A stretch of DNA of 64,000 nucleotides from Onychomys torridus (taxonomy: Eukaryota; Chordata; Mammalia; Rodentia; Cricetidae): NCBI RefSeq assembly GCF_903995425.1, contig NC_050450.1:30544396-30608395 (forward strand). The letters are read 5' to 3'. The notes below the pieces were generated by a model. It saw nothing but the letters and a program-made list of their open reading frames with translations, did not search any database and was not told the DNA's origin. Below are positions 13,340 to 27,205 of this stretch, one piece after another (within the stretch, counting starts at the first letter, position 1; each line of letters starts with the position of its first letter). The position numbers were made by a program, and so were the translations under genes.

Positions 13340-14126
13340 CTTATCAATTAAGGAAACAGAATACAAACAAAAGTTCTATAGATTAGACATTTGCTGGTAA
13401 TTAGAGAAGGATGTTATTAACTATAGCAAACATAGTAACAAATCAGATTAGATGGACATAAAATGTACATCTATGCTATATTCCCAATAATCAAATGATC
13501 TTGAAAGATTTATAAGATACCATGACTATTTTCTAGAATTTTTGTTTACTTTGTGAAAATCAAGATTGGATTTTGAAGAAGGGGAGAACATTACTGGTAT
13601 TTCTTATAACAGAAAGCATCCACTAATCCATCTAGTTATGGGAATTGTTCTGAGAATTAAAGTAGTTATAATCAAATATATAATTGCATAACCAAATGAT
13701 GGATTTAGTAATTTTTCTGATTTGATTATTATATGATGTATACCTAAACTTAAGTAATATTGGAAGGCCTAAATATGTATGGTTATTATCAGTCAATTAA
13801 AGATACAAAACTCTTAGAACATGCATAATTGCCACTTGATTCTTGATTGAGAAAAAGAGAATAGTTCTCCTGTCCTCATCATTCTCTGAATCCTTCCCCA
13901 AATAGCACCAACAAATGGGACAGAAATAGAGCAGGTGAAGTAGAAAGTGTCCCCAGGCTTTGTGAGGTTGTGGTTCATGCAAGGTGCAAACCCTCCTTGA
14001 TGACTTTTATGAAGTACAACTGAATTTCCAACCATCACTTTTATTCACAAACCCATTGCCAGGTTGAGGCAGGTCTGTACTGTATTTTTTCAGTCACAAG
14101 TTCTGAGAATGTGAACCCTATTCACG

Positions 14127-14298
14127 TTTCTGTTTATTTGTTTATTTTGCTTTTGAGACAGGCTTTCTCTGTGCAACAGCTCTGGCTGTCCTGGAACTCA
14201 CTTTGTAGACCAAGCTGGCCTCAAACTCATGGAGATCTGCCTGCTTCTGCCTCCCAAGTGCTGTGCTAAAAGGCATGCACCACCACTGCCCAGACATA
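14127..14298 (-). mobile_element. SINE B1
   Basis: In reverse orientation it shows gagacaggctttctctgtgc, tggcctcaaactcatggaga and gcatgcaccaccactgccca. Imperfect 9-bp flanks ctattcacg (14118-14126) and ctattcatg (14299-14307) look like the target duplication. Confidence 0.93.
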
Positions 14299-14653
14299 CT
14301 ATTCATGATTTTTTAAATGCTAAAAACTTATTCATTGAAATATATACACACACATAAATTTGAAACAGTTGCTTAGGTTGTGGTACTTGTAAATGTTTTC
14401 CCCTTTGCTCCATATGAGATCTCTCCAGTTTTGATACTACTGTGATTAGTACAGTTGAAGGTACATCAGCTTACACACATGCAGTACAATTTGAAATGAG
14501 AGCGATATTAAGAAGTAGCACACACTAACTAAATTGTAGCCCACCCTGGGATATAAATAGATGACAAGAATGGAAAGTTCATAATGACAAGAGGTGTGAA
14601 AGAAATTACAAATGTACATCTTCCATGTGCAAATCCACATATTTTAATGGGGG

Positions 14654-14654
<1 letters not shown>

Positions 14655-14699
<45 letters not shown>
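14655..14699. repeat. (ATT)n microsatellite
   Basis: A perfect trinucleotide run of about 45 bp. Confidence 0.97.
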
Positions 14700-15903
14700 G
14701 AGAAGGAAGTTCTTGCTGACTTCTTCAGAAGGCTTTGGACAATTAGATATTTTTAATAGTTTTTCATTCTTCTAAAGATGGACTAGTCAGCCCTGCTAAT
14801 GTTTATTTGCATTTAGTTGAAAAAGCAGTGAAAGAAAACAGGGGTTAGAAGTGGAAGTGGTTGCCTTGTTATCTCAGGTGCTTTATATGAAGAGTCAGAA
14901 TTTTATATGAAAAGGAAACCTTTGCTCTCAATTATTTGTTAGTAGAGAAAGAATTTTGCAATTGCTATATGAAATTGGGACAAGTAGTGTTCAATTGGAT
15001 ATCTCAGTTTAATGAAATGGTTGGGCAGTTTAATGAAATGGTTGTGAGGTTAGGGACAGAAGGCAGAGGTGCCAAATTTTAATGAAAAAAATAACCAAAT
15101 ATAGCAACACTGACCCTTCCAATCAATAGTCATGCTTGGCAACGAACTTTCATTTGGACAAAAAGAAAAAAATTACTAAAAAATTAAAGAATAAACCATA
15201 GACCATTCAAAGTTTCCAAGTTAAGAATATGTAAAAACGTCCTTTTATAAAAATTATTTAATATTTTTGTTTTTGTTATTCATGCTTCCTTCATTCTATT
15301 TCTAAGACACTGTACACTTATGACATGTTTTCAGTCATTTCAAAGGGGGGAAATTTTCACATCATACACACATACATACACATACAGTCTTTAGGCTAAG
15401 CCAAGTGAGCTATCTCTAGCTAAGAAAACTATTTGAAAAATCATGTATTTCTTTCCATGCATAGTTCCATGTGAATTTTTAAAAGAACTTTGTATAGTAA
15501 TATTTTTCATTTTGTCTTCGTTTTTTGCAGAAATATTTTTGAATATCTACCAAATATTCAAATTTTGATACTTTCTAGAAATTTGACCTAGACCTTATGG
15601 AATACAGGGAGGAGATACACCATTCATAACAGGGACTGAAAGATCCTCATGTTGAATTAAGACAGGTTGGAAATAAGGCCTCTGCAACGTTGGATTACTT
15701 AACCTAGACTTCATTTGCATTTTATTTATTATTGTATGCATGCTATTTCAGAGCATTACTATTGCTTAGCAGGATAAATTTAATGCTGAAAAAAGCAGGA
15801 AGCTCAAAGACCAATCATAGCCTATCAGCACCCTGATGAAGTACTTCTTATATCAGAACAAGACTATAGGGACAGCTTTCTGCAGGAACCAAGGCTATGC
15901 TTA

Positions 15904-16152
<249 letters not shown>

Positions 16153-16307
16153 TCACAGTGTTATATGTTGCCATACAAATAACTTACAAATAAGATTTTG
16201 GAAGCTCAGTGTGGCTTAGGTGACATTCTCAGAAGCAAATGTGAGGTAGCACTTATGTGTTAGTATTAGAGTAATCACTGATGGCTTTTGGTAATAACTA
16301 TTTCCCT

Positions 16308-16310
16308 TAA

Positions 16311-16354
<44 letters not shown>
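16308..16354. repeat. (TTA)n microsatellite at a LINE-1 tail
   Basis: A trinucleotide run that replaces the poly-A end of the minus-strand LINE-1 fragment next to it. Confidence 0.95.
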
Positions 16355-16356
<2 letters not shown>

Positions 16357-17215
16357 TTGTGTTTTAATTCTACACATCAGCCATGGGTTCCCCCGTCCTC
16401 CTCCTCCCACCTCCACTCCCATCTCCTCCAGGGCCAAGACTCCACTGGGGATTCATTTAAACCTGGTGGATTCAGCACAGGCAGGTCCAGTCCCCTCCTT
16501 CCAGGCTGAGCAAAGTGTCCCTGTGTAAGCCCAAGGTTCCAAACAGCCAGCTCATGCACCAAGGACAGGTCCTGGTCCCACAGCCTGAATGCCTCCCAAA
16601 CAGTTCAAGCTATTCAATTGTCTCACTTATCCAGAGGGCCTGCTCCACCTGAGAGCTCCACAGCCCTTGGTTCACAAATCATGTGCTTCCATTCGATTGG
16701 CTATTTGTCCCTGTGCTTTTTCCAATCTTGGTCTCAACAATTCATGCTCTTATAGTCCCTCCTCTTTCTCGACAATTGGACACCTGGAGCTCCACCTGGG
16801 GCCTGGCTGAGGGTCTCTGCATCCACTTCCATCAGTTATTGGATGAGAGTTCCAGCACGACAGTTAGGGTGTTTGGCCATCTGATCACCAGACTAGGTCA
16901 GATCAGGCTTTCTCTCCACCATTGCCAGCAGTCTACAGAGGACGTATCATTGTGGATTTCTGGGGACCTCTCGAGCACTCTGCCTATTCCTGTTCTCATG
17001 TGGTCTTCATCTATTACGGTCTGTTATTCCTTGTTCTCCCTTTCTGTTCTTGATCCAGCTGGGATCTCCTGCTCCCCTAAGCTTTCTTTCCCTCAAACCT
17101 TGCCCTTCATTACTCCCACTGTCGTCCAGGTTGTTCATGGAGATCTCATCCATTTCTCTGTCATTGGGTGATCCCTGTGTCTTTCTTAGGGTTCCGTTTT
17201 CTAGGTAGCCTCCCT
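16355..17215 (-). mobile_element. LINE-1 3' end, 5'-truncated
   Basis: On the minus strand this ends ...cccatggctgatgtgtagaa ttaaaacacaaatataa and joins an A/T-rich tail, a form typical of rodent LINE-1 3' untranslated regions (GGAGG-rich polypurine stretch before the end). The last 230 bp match the copy at 21479-21720. No ORF2 remains. An open frame of 162 codons on the opposite strand is incidental. Confidence 0.75.
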
Positions 17216-19147
17216 GGAGTTGTGTAGAGTTGTGTGGTAATAACTTTCAACATATATATGTATGTATGCGCATACACACAATCTGCAAGATTTATGGGAA
17301 AAAAATTGTTCTCAATTTTCTCCTCAGATATCTGAAAGTAAAACAGAAACTCCCTTTGTTGCAATAGAAAAATGAAAACAATAAATGACACTTTAAAAAA
17401 ATAAACTCACATTTGCAGGTTGTATGCAAAGGAGAATATTTAAGTTAATGAATTGCAGGAGTAAGAACAAAACATAGTATTTTACAGGCCCATCTGTGTT
17501 CCCTGCAAACCCTCATACTCAAACTCAAGCCAATTATGGTGCTGATACAGATGTCAAAATCCATTGACTAAGTAAATGGCTTTTTGTTTCCTGTTCTTTT
17601 CTAAAATAATGCATGTAAGCCTTCCAGTTCTCCTACATAGTGAACAAGACTATAAAAAATGTGGTAGAAGTTAATCAATTTCCACTGTTAATTTGGGCTT
17701 TTGTTCCAAAGAGATGGGAGAGAGAAGAATGCAAAGTGTGAAGGTGTGTGTGTTAGTGATCGCATGTGTGTGTATATCACACAAGAGATGTGTGAACCTC
17801 ATCATCATTCAGAGCCAGGGAATCGATTTATTTGAATAAGCAGAGCATTCCTTATGGCATTACCCAGAGACGAACATCTGCTCATCTAAAAACAAGCAAT
17901 GTGACTTACCAGCTCCTGAAATTGAAAAGGATAGTGTTCGTCTTCCTTGCAGTACTTGCTACATTGGCACTAAATTTAGAACTCAATGATTCGAAATAAA
18001 GATTACCACATTCTCCATTAATCTTAGCATACTCAAAACCAGAAAGGGGGGACTGTTAAACATTATGCCACGTTTTTCTAATCCTGTGAAGCCTGGCACC
18101 TCTGAAAGCAGCTGTTTTTAAATCCTATACATGTCATCCTTAGGACATATAAATAAATAATTTCTGTCTATATGCATTTTGTGCATGGCTTTAACTACTA
18201 TCTCTTTCCTAGAATTTAAACAATACACAGTAAAGTCTGGATGTATGTCCACTCTTCTGGCAGAGGTTTGATATTGCTCAGCCATCAATGATCCATAAAG
18301 TTACATCATTAGTGGATGTGTAATTCACCGTGTGGCTAATTGGGGTGATTGACATATAAAGAAGGAGGTGAACAAAATGATGCTATTCTGTTGAGACAGG
18401 CCAGACAAGGTACCATGTTTGTTGTTAGGCTTTTCTGTGTCAGAAAGTGTCAGGTGGAAGTCACTGTGACACATGACAAGAATTTATTCATGGCAAACAT
18501 TTATTAAGCATCCATTAAACTCAGCACAGGGAGAAAATTTTAAGCCTTGAGTGTTACTAGAAAAACTCATGGAAGATAGAGATTGTGGATCAGATGGTGA
18601 GGCAACATTACATGAGAACAGTGCTTATTACTCATACTATATCTAGTCTTCCTGTACATATGCCTCCTTGTCTAGATAACAGGCAGGCTTCTGAGAAAGA
18701 GGTACCATATCTGATGACTTTTCTATTCTTCTTTATCTAGCTACAGCCAACTGCTCCCAATACAACTGAATGGTTTTAGACTGGTCTGAACTACAGAGAA
18801 AGTCTGCAGCTAAATCAAGATCCCAAGCATATTTAAACAGATCATGTTCTCAAGAGTCAAAACACTTGCTTCATTTTCTGTCTCTAAGGAATATTTTGCT
18901 TGTTTGTTTGGGTTTGGTTAGTTTTTGAAAGCACAGTAACTATTAAATGTAAATTAAACTTTAAAGATATTGAGTTTAAATTTTCAACAAGATAATGCCC
19001 AAAGGCAATGACTCCAAAAATTATGTCAATGTTGTCCATGTCCTTACATTGTGTTTTTATTATATTTCCATTCAGCTTTATTTATCTGTGCTAAAGGCTG
19101 ACAGTCAAACTCCTTTTCCCCAATTTGAAGACAGTTCACCTTCAGAT

Positions 19148-19149
<2 letters not shown>

Positions 19150-19193
<44 letters not shown>
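19150..19193. repeat. (CA)n microsatellite
   Basis: Perfect dinucleotide run of about 43 bp. Confidence 0.97.
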
Positions 19194-19194
<1 letters not shown>

Positions 19195-21185
19195 CAACAC
19201 TAAGGGTAAAATATAATCACTCCTTTTCTCTGTTAGAGGAGAAATGAAAACCTAAACAAAAGTAGTTGATTGGGACCATATACTGTCTAACTACAAATAG
19301 AAACATTCTCTGCCTCATATTTTCTGAACCTATCCATATGATTGACATGGTAGCAGTAAATAACTTCCAGGATGTCCTTATACAATATGGTCTAGCCCCA
19401 ATGACCACAATTTGTTTAATCAAGAATTACCATTTGGGCTAATATGAGCCATGTTTCCCTTTTCAGGAAGCTGAAGTGCGTTTAGGGAAGATCTATATTA
19501 TTAGTGACTATGGGTATGAAATCAGTACCTATTATTTGATTTCCAATTTTATCAACACAATTTTTACACTAGAATTCTTTATTGTTTGGGATTTTTTTTT
19601 AAAGGCGCTATTTGGTAAAAGTGACTTTGGAAAAGTTACAGGATGGGACCTTGAAGAAGGTGAGAAGCAGTCATAACCAAGATAGACAAAAGCAGAATGC
19701 AAAAGACGAGACACAGTAGAAAAGGTTAAATAAATGCAAAGTATTTCTGAAGGACTTATTCAAGTTTCAGGATTATGGCTTCCACCTCATAAGAGAAATT
19801 TCTCCCTAAGTTTCTCAGCTTAATAGAGTAGGTCCATGGAGAATATAAGCCTTATTCTCAATATCTGGGACAAAACATCGACTTTGTACCTAAATAAATA
19901 TCATATTGAAGTGTTCTGGTTCATGCTAAATATTAACATCTGTATGTGTCTTGACTTAATACATTTTAAGCACCACAGAAAGCAAGGCTGTATGATTGTG
20001 CAGCCTGGATATTTCTGTCAGAGCCTAGTGCCATGGGAATGTACTGTTTGATGGCCAATTAATGGTTTTTAAAATAAGTTTAAGGAGCTGACCTCATTTT
20101 GTTCTTTATTCTAGGTGAAGTTGGATGCCTTGGGAGCTAAGCAGTCTTCAGGGATGGAATGCTCAGGTTTCAATTGGTACCCTTAGCTAGTGGGTCACTT
20201 TCCTTTCCTGAGAGCATGCAGATAAGAATATTATTGAGTTGAAAGGTTTGAAATGAGGATTAGATAGAATAACATTTAAAATGTACTAAAACCTTGAAAA
20301 CACTCAGTGATGACAAGTTCAAATATGGTTATTATTAATTAGATATTTTATCAGTTCTTGCTTAAAAAATAGACGAAGCTTTTCCTGTTTTTAAAGGGTA
20401 ACCTTATCATTCTTTCTTCAAACCTTGATTACCTCTGAATAAAACTCCTTTTTAGTTAATCTCCCTCCCATAATACAATTTAAATAATCTTCTATAGCAA
20501 AAGAATCAGGTACAAGTTCCAGGATCCACTTTGTAAATCAGTTGTGAAGGCTAATTTGATCCTTTTACAAAACAACTTGATTGATGTTTCAGAAATTATA
20601 AGCAATGAGAAAGATCAGCTTCTGTACATCCTCTGCTTTTCTTTTCTAAGTTTTTCCTGAAATTTATATGTAAAATGCAAATTTGACTGCTGTAGGTATA
20701 CTGACCAGTAGAAATAATACTATTGTGTACTTTTATTCTAAGCCAAAAGCACAACCTCATTAATACTTTGAATATCCATTAAGCTGAGTCAGTAACTGAA
20801 AATCATAGTCAAGTCTGTCAACATCCAGCACTGATGGAGGAGGAACTCACAAAACCCCGCCCCTACCTGAGGAGCTATTGGGAACTGGTGGCTGCTGGGA
20901 GAGGGAAAATCAGTTTTCATTTGGAATGTAATCTCTGCTTGGCTGCCTATGCTCTCTCTAGTGGACAGTCCTACAATCCCAAATATTGTCAGTACAAATA
21001 GGGCTCAGTGGTTTCAAAATAGTACATGAAGTTGGAAAGGAGACTCTTGGGTGGCTGTGGTAGTACGTACAGAGGGGAGACAAGAACAGGTGTGGATGGA
21101 TCAAAGCTCAATGTACATGTAGATGAATTTCTTAAAAGAATAAATACAAATATATTTTTTAAATTAAAAAATACTTAAGGCTTAC

Positions 21186-21362
21186 TTTTTTGGTTTTTTT
21201 GTTTTTGTTTGTTTGTTTGTTTTTCAAGACAGGGTTTCTCTGTAGCTTTGGTGCCTGTCTGGACTAGCTCTGTAGACCAGGCTGGCCTCGAACTCATGGA
21301 GATCCACCTGCCTCTGCCTCCAGAATGCTAGGATTACAGGCATGCTCCACCACCGCCTGGCC
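21186..21362 (-). mobile_element. SINE B1
   Basis: Reverse-oriented B1 with T-rich head (its A-tail), caagacagggtttctctgta and ggctggcctcgaactcatgg, ending caccgcctggcc. Perfect 9-bp target duplication aaggcttac at 21177-21185 and 21363-21371. Confidence 0.97.
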
Positions 21363-21478
21363 AAGGCTTACAGTTTTATGGGAATTCACTTATTTTTCAC
21401 ATGTGGTTTCCTTTGGGCACTGTCACTTAACACCATGATGCATTCTGCCAAATGGAAGAGTCAAGGCAGAATTATTGT

Positions 21479-21720
21479 ACTGTTTGGAACCTTGGGCTTA
21501 CACAGGGACACTTTGCTCAGCCTGGAAGGAGGAGACTGGACCTGCCTGTACTGAATCCACCAGGTTGAATTGAATCCCCAGGGGAGTCTTGGCCCTGGAG
21601 GAGATGGGAATGGAGGGGAGGGGATGGGGGGAAGGTGGGAGCAGGGGCAGGAGGGGGGAGGACAGGGGAACCCATGGCTGATGTGTAAAATTAAAACACA
21701 AATATAATAAATTTAAAAAA
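21479..21720 (+). mobile_element. LINE-1 3' end, 5'-truncated
   Basis: Begins ctgtttggaaccttgggctt and runs through a G-rich purine stretch to ccatggctgatgtgtaaaat and an AAAT-rich tail. It is the same 3' end as in 16355-17215 but in opposite orientation. Confidence 0.8.
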
Positions 21721-21884
21721 GGAGAAAAATAACCTATATTCTTAACAAAAAAACAAGTTTAAAAGTAAATATAAAAACAAACAGTATGTTATTTTAGTCC
21801 CATGCCCTTTACTCCATTGTCTTCTTTATCAAAACAGAAGTCAAGGAGGAGGATTCAGGTTACAATGGTCCACAAGAATTCAAT

Positions 21885-22070
21885 TTTGTTTGCTTGTTTG
21901 TTTGATTGCTTGTTTATTTTGGGTTCTTCAAGACAGAGTTTCCCTGTGTAGTTTTGGTGCCTGTCCTGGAACTCACACTGTAGACCAGGCTGGCCTCGAA
22001 CTCACAGAGATCCACCTGCCTCTGCCTCTTGTGTGCTGGAATTAAAGGCGTGCGCCACCACCGCCCGGCC
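21885..22070 (-). mobile_element. SINE B1, young copy
   Basis: Reverse-oriented B1 ending in an intact head (gcgtgcgccaccaccgcccg) that still keeps CpG sites. Perfect 10-bp duplication agaattcaat at 21875-21884 and 22071-22080. Confidence 0.97.
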
Positions 22071-22435
22071 AGAATTCAATGTTTAATGGGAACTGGGCTT
22101 CCAGCTCTATCATTATGCAACTAGTAACTCTTTACTCCCTTTCAAAGAGCAATGAAGTCACGCTGTGACATCAGCAAGACATGTTTGTTTCGCAACTTTT
22201 CACACCACTTTAAGAAAATAAGACATGAACTTGCAATAAAAAAATAATTTCACCAAGCAATGCTATGCATGCAGCCAAGAGCAGTGTTGAATTTTATGTC
22301 AAGGAATTTGATTGAGACACAAATACAAGGACTAATTTGGTATTGTGCCAATGATAAGTTTTCCTTTCTCAATTTGGTCCCCTGTGAAAATATAGAGTTT
22401 AGATGAGTATAGCAATGAGAAAATGACCTTTAAGG

Positions 22436-22437
<2 letters not shown>

Positions 22438-22484
<47 letters not shown>
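22438..22484. repeat. (TG)n microsatellite
   Basis: Perfect dinucleotide run, followed by a G-rich stretch gtgggggtgggggtgagggt. Confidence 0.97.
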
Positions 22485-22486
<2 letters not shown>

Positions 22487-22964
22487 GGATAGGTGTGCAT
22501 GTGGGGGTGGGGGTGAGGGTGAGGGGACGTTGGGTATGTGATTTACACCATGTTTGATCTTACATGAATGGGTACCTAGACATCTGAGAGATTTTGAGCC
22601 TTTGGTTTTAAAATTTTGCCCAGAATACTTAATGTTCTGTTTCATATGAACTTGACTTTATTATATTGTCTTTGATGGGAGACTGCAGAGGATGGTAAGA
22701 CTTTAACTCAGCCACATTTACTCCTAGAGCCAGGCTTGGGAAGTTCCTTGTAGTAATCAGGACTTGCATAATGACAATATGCATGTTGTTAAGCCTGTGA
22801 ATGAGTGAGAGAGAATGCCAAGATTAAGTATGCATTGTAAGGATACAGGCAGAATAATCTGAGTTTCCTTTTAAACTAGGAAAAATCTGCAACTTTTATT
22901 TGAGTTCTCCCTAAACTACTAGGAAATCAAAACAATTTGCATTAAGTACTAATAAAAGACATAT

Positions 22965-23002
22965 AATAATAATAGTAATAGTAATAATAATAATAATAAT
23001 AC
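22965..23002. repeat. (TAA)n tract
   Basis: Imperfect taa/tag trinucleotide run. Confidence 0.9.
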
Positions 23003-23460
23003 ATATTTGAAATATTCATAGTGGCCTCTTTACCATGGTTTGGTAAAATTGATAGACCTCTTGAATTTTCAAAGATGTTCCATAGGAAAAGGAAGGACAG
23101 ACACAGTTCCACTTTTGGAAATTATTTGGTGCACGTTTTGCAACAAAGAACATTTCTCTGTCCTGTATTTCTCCCTCTCAAGTATTCTTTTCTTTTAATT
23201 GGGGTCAAGTGTTCTCTCAACTTTGATATTCATTTTCCATATATAGCCAAAAAGGATTGGGACATGGTAGTACAAATGGGTGCTTGCTCTGGAATAGTAG
23301 TGCTTATCTGAAAGCTTGACATCCCTGAATCACCATGGCCTCACAACTGAAGTGAAAGGCACGAGACACAGGGAGTCCTGTGGACAGAAGCTGAGCTGAG
23401 TAGTCATTTTAGGAGTGAAAAGGGGAACACTGTAGTGGTGGGTTGATAAGCACAGATATG

Positions 23461-23465
23461 GTGTG

Positions 23466-23513
<48 letters not shown>
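23461..23513. repeat. (TG)n microsatellite
   Basis: Dinucleotide run with one gcg interruption near its start. Confidence 0.97.
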
Positions 23514-23514
<1 letters not shown>

Positions 23515-23899
23515 TGTAAAATATATATTGTCAGTATATACACATGTATTTTTTATAATACACACAATGACACAAAATTATGACCAACCAAGCCTTTTCA
23601 AGTGGTTTCACAAATAGTCTATATTTTTCTTTTAATATACAGGTTTTAAAAATACTAATAATGACAATACTAGAAATGGCAGGTAAGATTCACTCATGAT
23701 ACAATGCATCTGCCTAAACAAGACCTGAACTACAACACCAGTAGTCTGGCTAACATGAAAGGGGGGAAAATCTCACAGGGCTCTATCAAACGACAAAGAA
23801 TTACAGGCAACTAAGGAAGACTGAGAGGGATAGAATTAGTTTTCCCTAGGAAGGAGTCCCCTAATTGATTATTCAATACCAAGTGGTCAGCCCTGAAAT

Positions 23900-23903
23900 C
23901 ACA

Positions 23904-23958
<55 letters not shown>
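23900..23958. repeat. (CA)n microsatellite
   Basis: Dinucleotide run of nearly 60 bp, only about 160 bp downstream (in gene direction) of exon 4. Confidence 0.97.
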
Positions 23959-23960
<2 letters not shown>

Positions 23961-24115
23961 AGACATATATAACAATAACAATAAAAGAAAAGGAGATCTT
24001 GATTTCAAGAGGGATGGGATGGGGGGAGGAAAGGGAAGAGGGAAATGATGTAATTATATTTTAATTTTGAAAATCTAAACGAAACCCCAAAAATCAAACA
24101 TATAGTGTCACTTAC

Positions 24116-24183
24116 CATATCATGGTCTGAAACAGGTCCAAAACTGGTGACGAAGATGTCAGTCTTCACTTCAGTTACACGCT
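24116..24183 (-). CDS. Gabra1: Gabra1 coding exon 4 (early beta strands of the extracellular domain)
   Basis: This short 68-bp exon encodes the end of Glu62 and precursor residues 63 to 84, RVTEVKTDIFVTSFGPVSDH followed by Asp-Met. It is the conserved beta1-beta2 segment found in all alpha subunits, with the typical 68-base size and phases (enters in phase 1, leaves in phase 0). The acceptor on the minus strand is CAG at 24186-24184 and the donor is GTAAG at 24115-24111, directly after the Met codon. It is isolated between an 8.0-kb and a 12.9-kb intron. A chance open frame continues past the donor, but the exon ends at the donor because exon 5 resumes in frame with Glu-Tyr-Thr. Confidence 0.97.
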
Positions 24184-27049
24184 CTGATGAAGCAGGAAAT
24201 TGTGCTAGTGAGTATCTATCAACAGCCACTATTAGAGCTCACTATCACATACTCACACCCAAATGGGAAATTTATTGGCTTTGATTAGCCATTTCTAAAA
24301 CTTATCCACTGTGTAGTTCTGATAATTGACTGCATACATATGAAATTTCACAGTTAATATTTTCAATGGAGGAAAGATCCTAAAAATGCCACCTTGGGAT
24401 GCTGACTTTCTGGAGATCTCAGCTGCTTCTTAATGATTTTTTAAAGAACAGACACAGTTGTCTAAGTGATACTGAACTACTTCACATTATAATAAGCAAT
24501 ATGTTAGGATAGCAATATTCCTGAAGTTTAAATATTTTTACATAGTTAGACAGACCTTTCATGTACATTGTCTACCCTTGGGAGACATAGAGGAGAGCTT
24601 AGCAGGCTTTATGGACTCTTTGAAGTCTCAAGTGTATGCTTTACAAATGATTGCTTTCTGTTACTAAATCATAACTGGATTATCTAAATCACTCCCTGGG
24701 AAAAATATGACAACTGATGGAAGTATTTTTAGTTTTGATGATGAGGAGAACATACTGTGGCATGGAAAAAGTTAATTTAGTATGCTGTTTTCATGTTGAA
24801 TATAATTTTATTATAGTGGCCTCTAATGGCCTATATATAAACCAATAAACCATATTTATTGCACTTTTGTGACAACTCAACACAGATATTTTCAAAGAAA
24901 TACAGTTGCTAACCAAGAAACAAGAAAACATCTCTGGCTGAAAGGACACGATTTGTTGAGGAGTGAGAATGGGAAAGAAGGCTATATAATTTTCAGACAC
25001 ACTTTGGAAAATGACAATCCAGTCTTGTAAGGGCTCCCATCATGTGTGTTTCTCTTTCTATCTCTATCATAGGACATTGAAAACATCACCCTATTGCTGT
25101 AACAGTAAAGTCTTTTGAGGATCAAAAGCTAGCCTGTCTCCTTCAGCTATTCATTTGTGGATACTCAAGACTTCAGGATAAATTTATTTCCAAAGATGTT
25201 AATCTCAATTAACAAAACCCAAGTAGAGGAGAAAATATTATTTGAGACAACCATTTCCCTTTTTCTTGTCTGAGCAAAATATTTCCTTGATATTAAAACA
25301 ATCCAAATAAGATTCTTCATTTGAGAACTATCTCTAGTTTACCCTTGATGCATTTTAATTTTTCATAACTGTAACAAGAAAACCATAGAGTTGTGTGTTT
25401 ATCTCATGTCTAATCTCAGCCTTACATGCTGAAGCTGAAAATGTGCAGGTGCTCAGCAAAGTCCCTCGGCTAGGTACCCCTTCTCCTTGTACATCCTTCA
25501 CTCTGCATCTTCTAGCATCCACCCTCATATGTGCCTCTGCTTCTATCACAGACTTTTTCTCCATATATATTTAACTATAGTTTTTCTGTTTTAAAACACC
25601 TCATTATCGTATATGACAGCTAAAATTTAATTATATAATGTATTTCACAACAATATTTTCATGCCTGTTTGTTCTGTTCAATTAAGATTCCTTCAATTAG
25701 TCACATTTTATACCAATATTGTGACGATTTTTCAGTGAACAATAACAACAGGAAAACCAATGCCATATATTTATAAAAGCTAAAGCTTATCATATTATGT
25801 GGTGTCTCCTTTAATTCTTCTCTTCTACATGTAACACTTAGGTTTTATTTGATACAATAAACTAGATATCTCTTATCATGAAAAGGTACAAAAAGATAGA
25901 TAGTAGATAGTCTTAGGAAAATTTATACTCTGTATTATTTCATATCAAGTATGTCTCTAATGAGAAATAATTTGTTTCATATTATTTGCAATTCACTTTT
26001 GTGCTGTTAAATCCTACTAAAGCTGAGCAATAGGAAGATTTGTAACCAAATTTGTTTTCGAATAATTTTTTATAATATGATCTGATATTTCTGTTGTATA
26101 TGTGTTTTTAATTAATTAAGTTGAGCTCATGTTATTTTCAAGGTTCAAGTTTTATTGTATGGTGACTATTAAACCTATAGTAATTATCTTATGTAACCTA
26201 GTGACATGCAGAATAAAAGCTATGTCTGTTTTTACACATTACTTTTCATTCTTGAAATGCATGTTCTTTTAGAGAATGCTGACTCATTTGTCTGCACTTT
26301 GGCATACATTTGCCAACCTAGGGCACTCTCTTACAAATCTATGCCACTATTGTCTATTTCTTATGTATGTATAAAACTGAGTTTTTATTATGGAAATTCC
26401 ACAAGGTAGATAGTTTAAGGAAATTGGACTAGCAGATTTTTTAGTATCAATCAATTTCTATCATCATTCATGATGAAGTGGCCTGAAGAAGTGAGATGAA
26501 AATTTATAGAATATAGGTACCATTTCCTCTGCCGTTTTAAGATTGATGGTACATGGATGACCAACTACATAATGGTCAATTTTGAAAGTCTAAAATCTTA
26601 TTTATAAAGTCCATTGTGCCAAACGAGTAAAACATGAAACATGGTTAAGTTTAGGCGTTTCTATTGCCATGCATAATTGTACCTGCGCCATGTAAAGATT
26701 AGATAAAAATGGAAAGCAATTTACATGAATGACTATAACTACATTTTTAAATTTTAAAAATTTATATCTACATTTAAAATTTTTATCATCTTTTATCCAT
26801 CCTTGGCCTGAAACTTATTCAACATGTCAGTGCATAACCTTCAGATACTTCATCTTATTATTTAGCAGCCACTTGCTCTGAGATTTATTAGCACTCACTT
26901 TAACTACATTCCAAAACAAGAAATCTGGCCTCAAGTCACTGTATCATAAGAATCTGAAATGACTTTCTCACTATATTCTCTAATCATATATTTATCCTTA
27001 AAGAATTTCTCACTGTTGGTGTCTGACATTTTCTGTTATCCTCCAAATG

Positions 27050-27205
27050 GAAAAGAGAGAAGGGCAGGCAGAGAGATGGAGGGGAGATGGGGGAAGGGGG
27101 AGAGAATTGAATGGGGGAGAGAACTGAAGGAAAAGGAAGGGAGGAAGGGAGAAGGAGGAGAAGGAAGGGAAGGAGAGGGGAGAGGAGAGGAGGGGAGAGA
27201 AACCG
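27050..27205. repeat. GA-rich polypurine tract
   Basis: About 150 bp of almost pure purine on the plus strand with gaagg/gggaga units. It opens long false frames on both strands. Confidence 0.9.

Noticed and set aside
16683..17171. Plus-strand open frame of 162 codons
   Set aside because: It lies on the antisense strand of a LINE-1 3' end and does not correspond to ORF1 or ORF2.
19150..23958. CRISPR-like regular repeats
   Set aside because: The regular patterns are dinucleotide microsatellites without spacers, in a mammalian genome.
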